64,000 nt of DNA from CAVVVS01 sp963751355 (GTDB taxonomy: Bacteria > Bacteroidota > Ignavibacteria > Ignavibacteriales > Ignavibacteriaceae): assembly GCA_963751355.1 (NCBI GenBank), contig CAVVVS010000041.1, positions 76,506 through 140,505 on the forward strand. The letters are read 5' to 3'. A model generated the notes under the pieces. The model was not told the DNA's origin. It made no database searches and saw nothing but the letters and a program-made list of their open reading frames with translations. The position numbers and the translations under genes are program-made. Of the stretch, positions 11,801 through 19,795 are shown one piece after another. Each line of letters starts with the position of its first letter. The stretch's first letter is position 1.

Positions 11801-12521
11801 CTTCACCCCCATAAGAACCTTGATAACCCCAGTTATAAAGTACGTTGTTTCTGTAATCGTTATATCCAACACCTGAAGCCCAGCGTGGATTACGGCTATC
11901 GTTATTTGCAATCAGGTTATGATGCCAGGTACCATAATTGTCTCCCCAGATGCCTCCGAATCTATGACCTTGGGGTACACCATTTATAAATTTTTCGCAC
12001 GCTTCCGAGATAAGACACCATTGAACGGTTGTGCTATCATTATGGTACAAGCTCATCGTTTCATCAGTGCTCCAGCTGGCAGTAATGTGGTCGAAGATAA
12101 TGTCCTTTTGAAACCTGCCGCCTATTGCATCATTTTCACCCATTGCAGGGTCCCATCTTACACGAATATATCGGATGATGATATTATCGGCACTGGTAGA
12201 AAGATTTCCTCTAATACATATACCATCGCCGGGCGCCGTTTGTCCAGCAATAGTAATATTGCCATTTCTTATATCGAAACTTCCCTTTATAGTACCTGCA
12301 ACTTTGAATACTACAATTCTTGGGCCTGAAGCATCAATCGCGGCGCCGAGACTTCCCGTACCAGTAGGGTTAAGGGTTGTGACTTCGTAAACTTTACCCC
12401 CGCGTCCGCCGGTAGTATATTTTCCATAGCCTTCGGCACTAGGAAATGCAAGTTGCTGAGACCATGATATTGAACAAAACATGAAAAACATTAGTATCAT
12501 AAAAATGTATTTCATCTTCAT
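8850..12521 (-). CDS. Multidomain PL1-like pectate lyase with Ig-like, ThuA-like and T9SS domains
   Basis: The ATG at 12521 has AAAGGAGC just upstream, and a signal peptide ends at FCSISWSQ. Residues about 22-440 form a PL1-type beta-helix (AFPSAEGYGKYTTGGRGGKV, DHITASWSTDET, HRFGGIWG, NNDSRNPRW). A thrombospondin-3-like calcium repeat follows (DSDHDGMPDDWEIAHGLNPN). Two Big_2 bacterial Ig domains occupy about 445-615. Residues about 620-820 look like a flavodoxin/ThuA-like domain (KKKCMLIIGGDSSP to FIKAGINWVSS). An FN3-like domain and an approximately 200-residue beta-rich module (from AAWPLISDL to VVTGTTS) precede the T9SS signal (QNYPNPFNPTTEITYAIP). The last module is shared with the next upstream gene. 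The lyase cleaves de-esterified homogalacturonan by beta-elimination, probably at the cell surface. Confidence 0.85.
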   Translation of the reverse strand: MKMKYIFMILMFFMFCSISWSQQLAFPSAEGYGKYTTGGRGGKVYEVTTLNPTGTGSLGAAIDASGPRIVVFKVAGTIKGSFDIRNGNITIAGQTAPGDGICIRGNLSTSADNIIIRYIRVRWDPAMGENDAIGGRFQKDIIFDHITASWSTDETMSLYHNDSTTVQWCLISEACEKFINGVPQGHRFGGIWGDNYGTWHHNLIANNDSRNPRWASGVGYNDYRNNVLYNWGYQGSYGGEAHQVGAETQFSFSTINIIANYYKSGPATGPKSLIVDPSARSDTDKGSWYVSDNYVNGYPDVTADNWKGVTGNNYIKMSAPWNAMPINQQTPQDAYDSVLAHAGCSFPNRDSVDMRIVKDARNGTYTYGDKGIITDPSDVGGWPILAKGTPYTDSDHDGMPDDWEIAHGLNPNDPSDGSQIASNGYTNVENYINGLVDDLNPIAVTGVMVTPSSTTIDSSQTVQLKATISPYNATNKNVSWSSSNTSIATVDSLGVVSGVNYGSAVITATTQDGGFTAQSSITVAVIPVTGITVSPSSVDVAAGDTTRLTAVVQPSNAGNKTVTWSSSDSSVATVSSSGLVTGVGEGTAVITAATQDGNFKATANITVIASTKKKCMLIIGGDSSPSSLSAGDQIINDTLKAWGYFVIPVASSDLLTLTSSDYAKYDLAVASESPSSGDFGKGIFPSVPIPLVIFEGWAVKPGAMDWQKDKVVNNYNAEPVKIVDQTNSPLAAGFSYGSTVTLCDSGLIIASIPQIPIIPIANMTSVDSMSVIYGIEKGTINAVGDTIQNRVEVIGLHELSYTSLTNDAFKFIKAGINWVSSSTSLVDSTSIVTSITRTSAVCGSYVKTGDATITGRGVVYNTTKNPTISDNVAASYKVTPAVEYEPSYLTGLKPNTKYYVRGYATNINGTSYGNEITFTTSAGNAEAAWPLISDLTSTTVGNISASDFDTTNCPSGIAGYNQGPNNSFSWDGDGWFKIPKHSQMTDVFNSNFYLQFSVSPASGQNLNVDGISFGALGYKTGAVKLAAYYSLNGFATDSSALGPVIVADSVHSILEATAGNPISLISANTSITTPMGREWESYSPNITVPDGQSLTVRLYVWGKNGGTVGIKNPVVTGTTSPVTSVENTQVPKSFSVSQNYPNPFNPTTEITYAIPHAANVSIEIYNMLGQKVKTLVSGERTAGTYTVQWNGDNDFGAKVSSGAYIYRVIAGNHIVTKKMIMMK

Positions 12522-12666
12522 TTTGAGCTCCTTTCTATTTTTTTATAATTATACCTTAAAGAAGGTATTTAACAATTTTCTTAGGTCATTTACATCACAG
12601 AAATTTTTTTACCATCTCCCGAAGCCGAATTCGAAAATGAAGTCGACTCCAGGAGATATAATTTTT

Positions 12667-15159
12667 TTATTTCAAAAGAATCATCTTTTTAGTTTGTCTG
12701 AAATTGTCAGATCCATCAATTGCATTAGCTTCTATTGAGTAGAAGTAAATTCCTGAAGATAATTCTAAATTTTTCCCGGCAGTGTTGAACATAATATCAT
12801 GTTTACCGGCTTTTTCAGTTCCGTTTAACAGAGTTCTCACTAATTGACCATTTATATTGTATATTGAGATTATCACATGGCTGTCAAACGGCAAAGCGTA
12901 TTGAATCGTAGTTGATGGATTGAACGGATTTGGGTAATTCTGGGATAAACTATATGTTTTAGGAACAGATGAATAACTTACACTAACTTCTTTGCTTAAT
13001 GTAGTAGTTCCGTTATAATCAACTTGGCATAGTCTATAAAAAATGTTTCCTGATTTATCCAATTTTGATACATTATCCGAAAAACTATACCTATTAATTT
13101 TCGTTGAAGTTCCTTTTCCGTTTACAAAACCAATTTTTTCCCATTGGGCTCCCGTCTTGCGCTGTACTTCAAAACCTTTATTATTATTCTCTGTGGCTGT
13201 TTGCCATTTCAAACTAACAATTCCGTTATTTAACAAACCGGTAAAAGAAGTCATTTCTACAGGAAGCACAGCAGAAGTTGTTCCTGTGATTACCGGATTC
13301 TTTATTCCTACTGTTCCGCCATTCTTTCCCCATACATATATCCTAACTGTTAATGCTTGACCATCCGGAACAGTTATATTAGGAGAGTAACTTTCCCATT
13401 CTCTTCCCATTGGCGTTGTAATACTTTCATTTGCCGATAACAATGAAATAGGATTATCTACCGTAGCATCAAGTACTGAATGAACGCTATCAGCTACCAT
13501 TGCAGGTCCTAAGGCACTAGAATCACTAGCGAATCCATTTAAGGAATAATATACTGCTAACTTTATACTATGGGTTTTATAACCAAGAGCACCGAATGAG
13601 ATTCCCTCTACACTAAGATTTTTTCCCGACGCCGGGGAAACTGAAAATTGTAGATAAAAATTACCATTCATTGTATCTGTCATTTGAGAACGAGTCGGAA
13701 TTTTAAGCCAGCCGTCTCCATCCCAAGAAAAATTATTTTTAGGACCCTGATTGAATGATACATTAGAAGGACAATGACTTGTATCAAAATCTGAAACGCT
13801 AATGTTTCCAACTGTTGTTCCAACAAAATCTGAAAGCAAAGGCCAACTCGCCTCGGCGTTACCGGATGAAGTAGTAAATGTGATTTCATTACCATAGCTT
13901 GTACCAACACTAGTCGTAGCATAAGCACGCACATAGTATTTTGTGTTTGGTAATAATCCTGTCAGGTAACTGGGTTCATATGACACTGCATCCGTTACCT
14001 TAAACGATGCGGCTACACTGTCGGAAAGGGTTGGAGTGCCGGTTGTATTATAAACCACTCCGCGATCCGTTAATGTTGAATCCCCTGTACTTCCAACATA
14101 GCCGCCACACACTGCAGTAGTACGGGTTATACTTACAACGCTTGAGGTTGAATCTACAACAGGAAGTGAAGCTGATGATGTTGGAGATGTTGTTCCGGTG
14201 ACTACTGGGTTCTTTATTCCTAAAGTTCCTCCATTCTTTCCCCATACATATATCCTAACTGTTAATGCTTGACCATCCGGAACAGTTATATTAGGAGAGT
14301 AACTTTCCCATTCTCTTCCCATTGGCGTTGTAATACTTTCATTTGCCGATAACAATGAAATAGGATTATCTACCGTAGCATCAAGTACTGAATGAACGCT
14401 ATCAGCTACCATTGCAGGTCCTAAGGCACTAGAATCACTAGCGAATCCATTTAAGGAATAATATACTGCTAACTTTATACTATGGGTTTTATAACCAAGA
14501 GCACCGAATGAGATTCCCTCTACACTAAGATTTTTTCCCGACGCCGGGGAAACTGAAAATTGTAGATAAAAATTACCATTCATTGTATCTGTCATTTGAG
14601 AACGAGTCGGAATTTTAAGCCAGCCGTCTCCATCCCAAGAAAAATTATTTTTAGGACCCTGATTGAATGATACATTAGAAGGACAATGACTTGTATCAAA
14701 ATCTGAAACGCTAATGTTTCCAACTGTTGTTCCAGCAAAATCAGAAAGCAAAGGCCAACTCGCCTCGGCATTTCCGGCTGAAGTAGTAAATGTGATTTCA
14801 TTACCATAGCTTGTACCAACACTATTAGTCGCGTAAGCACGCACATAGTATTTTGTGTTTGGCTTCAAACTTGTCAGGTAACTGGGTTCATATGAATTTG
14901 CATCCGTTACCTTAAACGATGCAACTACACTGTCTGAAATGGTTGGGGTTCCGGTAGTATTATAAACTACTCCGCGATCAGTCAATGTTGAACCGCCGGT
15001 ACTTCCAACATAGCCGCCACACACTGCAGTAGTACGGGTTATACTCACAGCACTTGATGTAGAATCAACAACCGGTGCGGATTGCGCAAATACATTAGTA
15101 TTTGACATTAGTCCAATCGCGACTATCATTGTGAACAAAAGAAGTGAACGAATCTTCAT
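12667..15159 (-). CDS. Secreted repeat protein: two FN3 plus beta-module units and T9SS domain
   Basis: AAAGGAG lies about 8 bases before the ATG at 15159, and a signal peptide ends at SNTNVFAQ. The protein is built from two units of 304 residues, each an FN3-like domain (TAVCGGYVGSTG to GNEITFTTS) followed by an approximately 200-residue module opening with ASWPLLSDF and containing FSWDGDGWLKIP, FYLQFSVSPASGKNLSVEG, LAVYYSLNGFASDSSALGP and PMGREWESYSPNITVPDG. An FN3-like segment (VEMTSFTGLLNNGIVSLKW) and a T9SS sorting domain (QNYPNPFNPSTTIQYALP) follow. No catalytic residues are recognised. The module resembles a carbohydrate-binding or adhesive beta-sandwich, and its third copy is fused to the pectate lyase downstream, which favours a pectin-binding role. 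This is inference. Confidence 0.8.
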   Translation of the reverse strand: MKIRSLLLFTMIVAIGLMSNTNVFAQSAPVVDSTSSAVSITRTTAVCGGYVGSTGGSTLTDRGVVYNTTGTPTISDSVVASFKVTDANSYEPSYLTSLKPNTKYYVRAYATNSVGTSYGNEITFTTSAGNAEASWPLLSDFAGTTVGNISVSDFDTSHCPSNVSFNQGPKNNFSWDGDGWLKIPTRSQMTDTMNGNFYLQFSVSPASGKNLSVEGISFGALGYKTHSIKLAVYYSLNGFASDSSALGPAMVADSVHSVLDATVDNPISLLSANESITTPMGREWESYSPNITVPDGQALTVRIYVWGKNGGTLGIKNPVVTGTTSPTSSASLPVVDSTSSVVSITRTTAVCGGYVGSTGDSTLTDRGVVYNTTGTPTLSDSVAASFKVTDAVSYEPSYLTGLLPNTKYYVRAYATTSVGTSYGNEITFTTSSGNAEASWPLLSDFVGTTVGNISVSDFDTSHCPSNVSFNQGPKNNFSWDGDGWLKIPTRSQMTDTMNGNFYLQFSVSPASGKNLSVEGISFGALGYKTHSIKLAVYYSLNGFASDSSALGPAMVADSVHSVLDATVDNPISLLSANESITTPMGREWESYSPNITVPDGQALTVRIYVWGKNGGTVGIKNPVITGTTSAVLPVEMTSFTGLLNNGIVSLKWQTATENNNKGFEVQRKTGAQWEKIGFVNGKGTSTKINRYSFSDNVSKLDKSGNIFYRLCQVDYNGTTTLSKEVSVSYSSVPKTYSLSQNYPNPFNPSTTIQYALPFDSHVIISIYNINGQLVRTLLNGTEKAGKHDIMFNTAGKNLELSSGIYFYSIEANAIDGSDNFRQTKKMILLK
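13318..14734. repeat. Near-identical approximately 505-bp direct repeat (period 912 bp)
   Basis: Bases 13318-13822 and 14230-14734 match line by line with no difference I could find, offset by exactly 912 bases. They encode the beta-module of the repeat protein. The flanking FN3-coding parts differ at scattered positions, so identity is sharply bounded. This points to recent duplication or gene conversion. Confidence 0.85.
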
Positions 15160-15375
15160 AATGTTTTCTCCTTTATATTATGAAAGATGATTAATTAATT
15201 AGAGAACCATCAGTTTATAGTACTCTAAATCTAGCTCAGCTAATCTTTTTATCTGATTTCGTTATTCAAGAAAAGGATAAATGCATAACAAGAGCTATAT
15301 TTTCTTAATAAAATCACATTTTATGTTGAATCATGCCTTTAATATTTTAATTATTTATGCTAAGAAAACCTTTCC

Positions 15376-18147
15376 TTATTTCAGTAAAACAAATTTTTTG
15401 CTTTCCATATAAGCACCTGATTTCATTTGATATATATATACACCACTGGCTAACCTGCTTCCGTCAAAAGTAACTGTATATGTCCCGGTATTCATTTCCT
15501 TATCGACCAATGTTACCACACGCTGTCCGAGTAAATTGAAGATTGTAATACTAACGTGTCCTTGTTGAGGTATCTGGAATTTAATATTGGTACTCGGATT
15601 GAATGGATTCGGATAGTTGTTGCCCAGCATATATTTTTCGAGTTTTAATGATGATTGGTTTTCAACCGAAGTCATTTCAGTTATTTTAAAAATAATACGT
15701 GCATATGATTCTAAATTCGGTGAACCGTTATCCGTAACCGTAAGTATTATATGTAATTCTTTTCCTACTTCATTCGGCACAATGAAACTTGCACTATCTC
15801 CTGAAGTTGAATTACTGATGGATACTTGTGAATTTACATTACCCGCATCCGCATATTGCCACCATTCATATGTCAAATCATTTCCATCGGGATCCGTCGT
15901 CCCGCTTGCATTCAAAATAACTTTACTGCCAGCTGCAACTTCCCGGTTCAGTCCTCCTATAACATGAACCTCAGGCCTATGATTTGAGTGGCTGTAATCA
16001 TTAATACACCAGTTTGCCCTAGCGGCAAAATCATTCTGCATACCTTTTGCCCAGCGATATGTGGGTTTGTATAAATCATTGTCATCGCTGGCGCCCCACC
16101 ATTGCGATGATTGGTCTTTTAAATAAAATCGACCGCCCCAGCCGCCGTACGACGGATATTCCATCTGACGCAAGCCTGTCGGGATGAGATGAATAAAGGA
16201 AGGTGAATCACCTTCTCCAAGGAAATTTATACTGTAACGATGGGAACACAATGGTCCATGATTCTCTGTAATGTTTGCCTTCATCCAGGCATCTTCAAAA
16301 TAAGCATGGTAGGGCTGCGGGTCTAATTTGGACCATTGATATCCTATTGCTCTATATTGTGAATGACTATACAAGACCTGAATATCCGGCCAATTGGGCT
16401 TTATATAATCGTAATAGGTATTATCCTGATCTAAAATGATATATATTATCGCTTTTTTTGAAACTTCAGCCATTTTATCGGGATATTTTTCCTGAATTGT
16501 CTTCAGTGCGCGGGCAATTGTATTTGTACCGCCCCATACCGTCAGCCAAACCGGGCCCGGTTTAGTTGAATCAAGAAGTATATCTACTATATGATTCGAA
16601 CCCGGGGTTTCCTTGCTCATCTCACCTACGCTGTCAATATTCCCAACGAAGACTTCGCTCTGGAGATAATCCGGCGCGGGATAAGCGGAGTCATTCTTAA
16701 CCAGATTGTCATAAACCTGTGAATAAAGATTTATATCATCCTGAATCCAGTTAGTACCAGACCAGTTATGACCTACCCAATGGAATCTGGAACTTGAATA
16801 TATTATTCCCTCAACATCCCATTCGCTTGTATAAAGCAAGAAACGGATCATAGAATTTTGATCATCACGTTCGCCATCGGTAGTTACTATAACTCTCGGT
16901 TTTTCCCGACCTGTATAAACTGTAACGGATTGAGTAGTATCACTGGTTTTTTCATCATTATCGGTAACCGTAAGAGTAACGGAATACGTACCGGCATTTG
17001 TAAATGAATGGGTCACCGATACACCAGTGCCGGTTTTTCCATCGCCGAAATCCCATTGATATGTCTTTAAGCTTCCATTAGCATCCCATGAACCGGAGCC
17101 ATCAAAGTTTATAAATTGACCTGCTATCGGATACACTGGCTGGAATTTAAATTCAGCAATTGGTTCCCCCGGATAAACAGTTATCGTCTTTTTTTTCAGA
17201 CTTGAATTACCTAAACTGTCCGTAACAGTAAGCGTAAAAGTATAATCACCCGTTGATTTGTATATATGACTGGTAGTCATACCTGAATCGGAAATACCAT
17301 CCCCAAAGTTCCATAAATATTTTACGATGTTTCCTCCTGAATCAAAGGAGCCTGAGGCGTCAAAGTGAACCGTATCCTCAGTTGTAACAGTGTCAGGCAA
17401 ATAACTAAAAACAGGTACTGGTTTACCCGAAGACATTACATTTTTAACTTCCGATTCAGTTAATACCCGCGAATAGAAACCAACATCATCAAGGGCGCCG
17501 TTATAAGCATCCTTTGCCCCGTTGGGCGATGTTCCCATATGAATTTCTGAGTTATATTTTGTTCCGTACGTGTATGGTTTGGTATCCTTTAATTTACCAT
17601 TGATGAAGAAATAGGCGTTTTTACCGTCAGTTTCTATAGCTACAAATGTCCATTCTCCCTCAGGAATTCTCACATCACTGTCCGCATTGCTATTTGGCTG
17701 CCTGACCGATAGTACACTTCCGGTTTTAGCATGTTGATTAATTCCCCACACCATTCCGTCTGAAGACCATGTATCGCGTTTGTTAATAATATCCTGCCAG
17801 CTTCCGGTGGAGCCGTTCCAATAAGCCCAGAAAGTGACTGTCATTTCACCTTTCGTTCCGAGCTGAACCGGTGAAAATTTCCCCAAATCTACTCGGCACC
17901 ACTCACTGGATTTTCCGCCGAAAAATAGTGCACCATTTGGCGTACCGTCGTATCCTTCTATAAACTTACTAGCGGAATCTGCAATATTTCCGGCAGCAAA
18001 AAATCCGTTCGATAATCCCTTCTCATCTTTCAGATTACCGTTAAGTTTATAATAAGCAACCAGGGCATCATCCTGAGCCATAACAATTGCAGATGAAAAA
18101 CAGATTGTTAACAGTACAAAAACCACAATACGTTTTAGATTATTCAA
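15376..18147 (-). CDS. LamG-PKD-PKD-DUF1593/Sde182 protein with T9SS domain (copy 2)
   Basis: The start is probably the TTG at 18147, with AGGGA upstream, followed by the signal peptide NNLKRIVVFVLLTICFSSA. Domains in order: a LamG/concanavalin-like jelly roll (about 30-240; VAYYKLNGNLKDEKG, GALDDVGFYSRVLTESEV), two PKD domains (about 248-325 and 328-410; YLWNFGDG and YQWDFGDG), then the DUF1593 core opening RVIVTTDGERDDQNSMIRF with VWGGTNTIARALK, ILDQDNTYYDYIKPNWPD, GEGDSPSFIHLIPTGL and YPSYGGWGGRFY. The Sde182 C-terminal domain and a T9SS signal (NNYPNPFNPSTNIKFQIP) end the protein. It is a surface-targeted version of the smaller paralogues, with added sugar-binding domains, which suggests the family acts on polysaccharide. 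Confidence 0.85.
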   Translation of the reverse strand: MNNLKRIVVFVLLTICFSSAIVMAQDDALVAYYKLNGNLKDEKGLSNGFFAAGNIADSASKFIEGYDGTPNGALFFGGKSSEWCRVDLGKFSPVQLGTKGEMTVTFWAYWNGSTGSWQDIINKRDTWSSDGMVWGINQHAKTGSVLSVRQPNSNADSDVRIPEGEWTFVAIETDGKNAYFFINGKLKDTKPYTYGTKYNSEIHMGTSPNGAKDAYNGALDDVGFYSRVLTESEVKNVMSSGKPVPVFSYLPDTVTTEDTVHFDASGSFDSGGNIVKYLWNFGDGISDSGMTTSHIYKSTGDYTFTLTVTDSLGNSSLKKKTITVYPGEPIAEFKFQPVYPIAGQFINFDGSGSWDANGSLKTYQWDFGDGKTGTGVSVTHSFTNAGTYSVTLTVTDNDEKTSDTTQSVTVYTGREKPRVIVTTDGERDDQNSMIRFLLYTSEWDVEGIIYSSSRFHWVGHNWSGTNWIQDDINLYSQVYDNLVKNDSAYPAPDYLQSEVFVGNIDSVGEMSKETPGSNHIVDILLDSTKPGPVWLTVWGGTNTIARALKTIQEKYPDKMAEVSKKAIIYIILDQDNTYYDYIKPNWPDIQVLYSHSQYRAIGYQWSKLDPQPYHAYFEDAWMKANITENHGPLCSHRYSINFLGEGDSPSFIHLIPTGLRQMEYPSYGGWGGRFYLKDQSSQWWGASDDNDLYKPTYRWAKGMQNDFAARANWCINDYSHSNHRPEVHVIGGLNREVAAGSKVILNASGTTDPDGNDLTYEWWQYADAGNVNSQVSISNSTSGDSASFIVPNEVGKELHIILTVTDNGSPNLESYARIIFKITEMTSVENQSSLKLEKYMLGNNYPNPFNPSTNIKFQIPQQGHVSITIFNLLGQRVVTLVDKEMNTGTYTVTFDGSRLASGVYIYQMKSGAYMESKKFVLLK

Positions 18148-18274
18148 AACTTAATTCCCTGTATTATAAAAAAAAGATACCATGCCGCACACCATCAATC
18201 GCTGATGAAGAACTGCTGCTGCAGGCTGTTTTATTTTATTTTGGTTTTGTATTGTAAACATATTGTCCTAACAA

Positions 18275-19735
18275 TTACTCAATGGTAACGACTACTCGTT
18301 TATACCTTGTAAGCTGCGGAGTACCTGTGTCCGTTACTTCGCAAATAATATGTATGGTTTCTCCCTTACCGGCATCTTCCGGTACAGTAAATGATGCATC
18401 CTGCTGACCGGCATTCGAAATTTCGATATTTCCTTTATATGTTTCGGCTTCTTTATATTGCCACCATTTGTAATGTAGTTTATCGCCATCCGGATCGGAA
18501 GTTCCTTTTGCGCTTAGTTTTATTTTTGTGCCTGGTTTTACCGTCTGTTCCAATGGATTGGCAAGTTTAACTACAGGCGGATGATTTGCGCTATCGTATG
18601 ATTTAACACACCAATCCGCGCGTGAAGCAAAATCCTTCTGTAAAGCATCTGTCCAGCGAACTAATGGCTTAAAATATTTCACCATAAGATCCTTGTGCTT
18701 AGGGTATTCATGTTTCATATATTGTCGTCCCCAAGCGGTATTTGTATACCATCTTCCCTTCGGGTATTTGTAAGTTGAGTCAGGCACCGGATCAAGCCAG
18801 GTATTTGCCCTAACTTTTGTGTAACGTCCGCCCCAACTTCCCCAGTCAGGATGCTCCAGGTTGCCATCTCTCAATCCGTTAATAATGGTATAAATGAATG
18901 ATGGGGAATCGCCTTCCGATCTGAAGTCACCTTTCGATTTGATATCCCCTCCTTTAAATCCCTTCTTATCACTCCCACCTTTATACGCTTGGTATAGCGC
19001 ACAAAGCGGACCGTGACCTTCCAGAATATGTGAATTCATCCAGTCGGCTTTAAAGTACTTCTGTTTATCTGCCGGTAATATTTTATCCCATTGGTAAGCG
19101 ATTGCCCAAAATTGATCGCAAATTATTGTGAGGATATTATATTTTTCCCAATTGGGCCGGATATATGATTGATAGGTGTTATCCTGTTCCCAGATAAAAA
19201 AGAAACGCATTTTTTTTGCTACATAAGCCATTTTGTCCGGGTATTTTTCCTGAATGGTTTTTAAAGCTCTGGCAAGCGTATTCATCCCGCCCCAGGCCAG
19301 GAACCAGATTGGACGGTTATCTTTTTCATTTAAAAGGAGCTTAACAATCAGCCTTGAGCCGGGAGTACTCTCAGTCATCGCCCCCTCTTTTGATACATTT
19401 CCCAAGACTGCTCGCGATTTCAAATATGCCGGGGTTGGATAACCCGGATCATTCTTTTTCAGGTTGGGATACACTTTTGTATAGGCATCCAGAAATGGAT
19501 CTATCCAATGATCCCCGGCCCAATTGTGCCCGTGTGAATGGTACTGTGAGCTTGTAGTGATTATACCCTCGACATTGAAAACATCTGTGTAAAGTAAGAA
19601 CCTGACCATGGAACACTGGTCATCAATCTCCGCATCTGTCATAACGACAACACGCGGTTTTAAATTTTGATTTTGAGCAATTAGTTTCCCTATAAAAAGT
19701 AACGGTAAGAGGCATAAAATAATTAGTTTTTTCAT
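18275..19735 (-). CDS. DUF1593/Sde182-type protein (copy 3)
   Basis: A signal peptide (MKKLIILCLLPLLFIGKLIA) precedes RVVVMTDAEIDDQCSMVRFL, the acidic metal-binding motif of the nucleoside-hydrolase-like fold. It shares most blocks with copy 2: LAWGGMNTLARALKTIQEKY, WEQDNTYQSYIRPNW, SEGDSPSFIYTIINGL and HPDWGSWGGRY. The C-terminal beta domain carries AKGTSDPDGDKLHYKWWQYK and ends TRYKRVVVTIE, without a T9SS signal. It is therefore probably periplasmic while copy 2 is cell-surface. It lies 60 bases downstream of the GH105 gene on the same strand, probably in one transcript. Substrate is unknown; the operon context points to a pectin-derived glycoside. Confidence 0.85.
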   Translation of the reverse strand: MKKLIILCLLPLLFIGKLIAQNQNLKPRVVVMTDAEIDDQCSMVRFLLYTDVFNVEGIITTSSQYHSHGHNWAGDHWIDPFLDAYTKVYPNLKKNDPGYPTPAYLKSRAVLGNVSKEGAMTESTPGSRLIVKLLLNEKDNRPIWFLAWGGMNTLARALKTIQEKYPDKMAYVAKKMRFFFIWEQDNTYQSYIRPNWEKYNILTIICDQFWAIAYQWDKILPADKQKYFKADWMNSHILEGHGPLCALYQAYKGGSDKKGFKGGDIKSKGDFRSEGDSPSFIYTIINGLRDGNLEHPDWGSWGGRYTKVRANTWLDPVPDSTYKYPKGRWYTNTAWGRQYMKHEYPKHKDLMVKYFKPLVRWTDALQKDFASRADWCVKSYDSANHPPVVKLANPLEQTVKPGTKIKLSAKGTSDPDGDKLHYKWWQYKEAETYKGNIEISNAGQQDASFTVPEDAGKGETIHIICEVTDTGTPQLTRYKRVVVTIE

Positions 19736-19795
19736 AATATTTTTCTCTAATGTTATAAATAAATTTTTACTCTCCGATATTTACCGGAAATGTCA

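Noticed and set aside
13680..14846. Two near-identical 84-residue frames at 13680-13934 and 14592-14846
   Set aside because: They are the same out-of-frame translation of the 505-bp repeat within the larger secreted protein gene.
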